A stretch of 14,619 bases of DNA from Alphaproteobacteria bacterium. Lineage in GTDB: Bacteria > Pseudomonadota > Alphaproteobacteria > Puniceispirillales > Puniceispirillaceae. The notes beneath the pieces are model-generated. The model had not been told where the DNA came from. It worked only from the letters and a program-made list of their open reading frames with translations, and did no database searches. Made by a program: the position numbers and the translations under genes. How positions within the stretch are numbered: position 1 is the first letter of the stretch; every line of letters starts with the position of its first letter. Shown piece by piece: positions 14,561-14,619 of the stretch. The DNA is taken from the NCBI GenBank assembly GCA_022425565.1, contig JAKMFG010000223.1:1-14619 (forward strand). Reading direction: 5' to 3'.

Positions 14561-14619
14561 GACCCCTTCACCCTCAGCCGAGGTGTGAACAACCGGATGT
14601 CGTCTACAGCGTGCATAGC

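Noticed and set aside
14474..14619. A tmRNA (including the permuted two-piece form of alphaproteobacteria) ending at the CCA at 14533
   Set aside because: The acceptor strand CGCTCCG has C, not U, at position 70, so the G3-U70 alanine signal is absent. No partner coding half with a tag sequence follows on the reverse strand, where the permuted order would place it.
1..14619. CRISPR arrays, insertion sequences, toxin-antitoxin pairs or phage genes
   Set aside because: No regularly spaced repeats, transposase or integrase motifs, or toxin/antitoxin signatures were seen on either strand.

Overview
The window reads as chromosomal DNA of an alphaproteobacterium, probably a free-living (perhaps marine, SAR116/Rhodospirillales-like) species. 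The evidence is an MmcB-family DNA-repair gene, which is largely confined to Alphaproteobacteria, carrying the alphaproteobacterial SOS box GAAC-N7-GAAC; a CoxM-type FAD subunit; a complete yejABEF operon with ATGA/GTGA overlaps; and moderately high G+C coding sequence. The genus assignment is inference. No transposase, integrase, CRISPR array or phage gene is visible.

Left part (1-6307). The 5' end of a CO-dehydrogenase-medium-subunit-like gene runs leftward off the window. It is divergent from yejA-yejB-yejE-yejF, a complete peptide ABC importer (periplasmic binding protein, two permeases, one double ATPase). The 356-bp gap between them holds a perfect 9-bp inverted repeat.

Middle (6308-11177). 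mmcB follows on the + strand, with a LexA box directly before its start codon. Six genes then lie on the - strand. In transcription order (right to left) they are a TraR/DksA zinc-finger protein, an MFS transporter whose start sits next to the dksA-like stop, a short-chain dehydrogenase, a homocysteine S-methyltransferase-like protein lacking the usual first zinc cysteine, a YtoQ-family protein, and a 47-residue miniprotein with a CDGSH-like Cys/Ser/Cys/His pattern. The miniprotein is too short for routine gene callers and may be missing from annotations.

Right part (11178-14619). A 360-bp intergenic region contains a perfect Fur box (TGATAATgATTATCA, within a 21-bp palindrome). It precedes a secreted DUF4856-family protein with an EF-hand/dockerin-like loop. 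After a strong GC-rich hairpin come a membrane-bound fatty-acid-hydroxylase/sterol-desaturase family protein, an unrecognised 91-aa protein, and a 54-aa single-pass membrane protein that overlaps it by one base and has a perfect AGGAGG. The window ends in a tRNA-Pro-like 3' end (T arm, acceptor strand, CCA) on the - strand for which I cannot find a matching 5' half. It may be a degenerate tRNA or an old integration scar.

The best candidates for something undescribed are the Fur-controlled DUF4856 locus with its His-rich membrane oxygenase and two small proteins, and the CDGSH-like miniprotein. I do not see an obvious defence, secretion or biosynthetic system.
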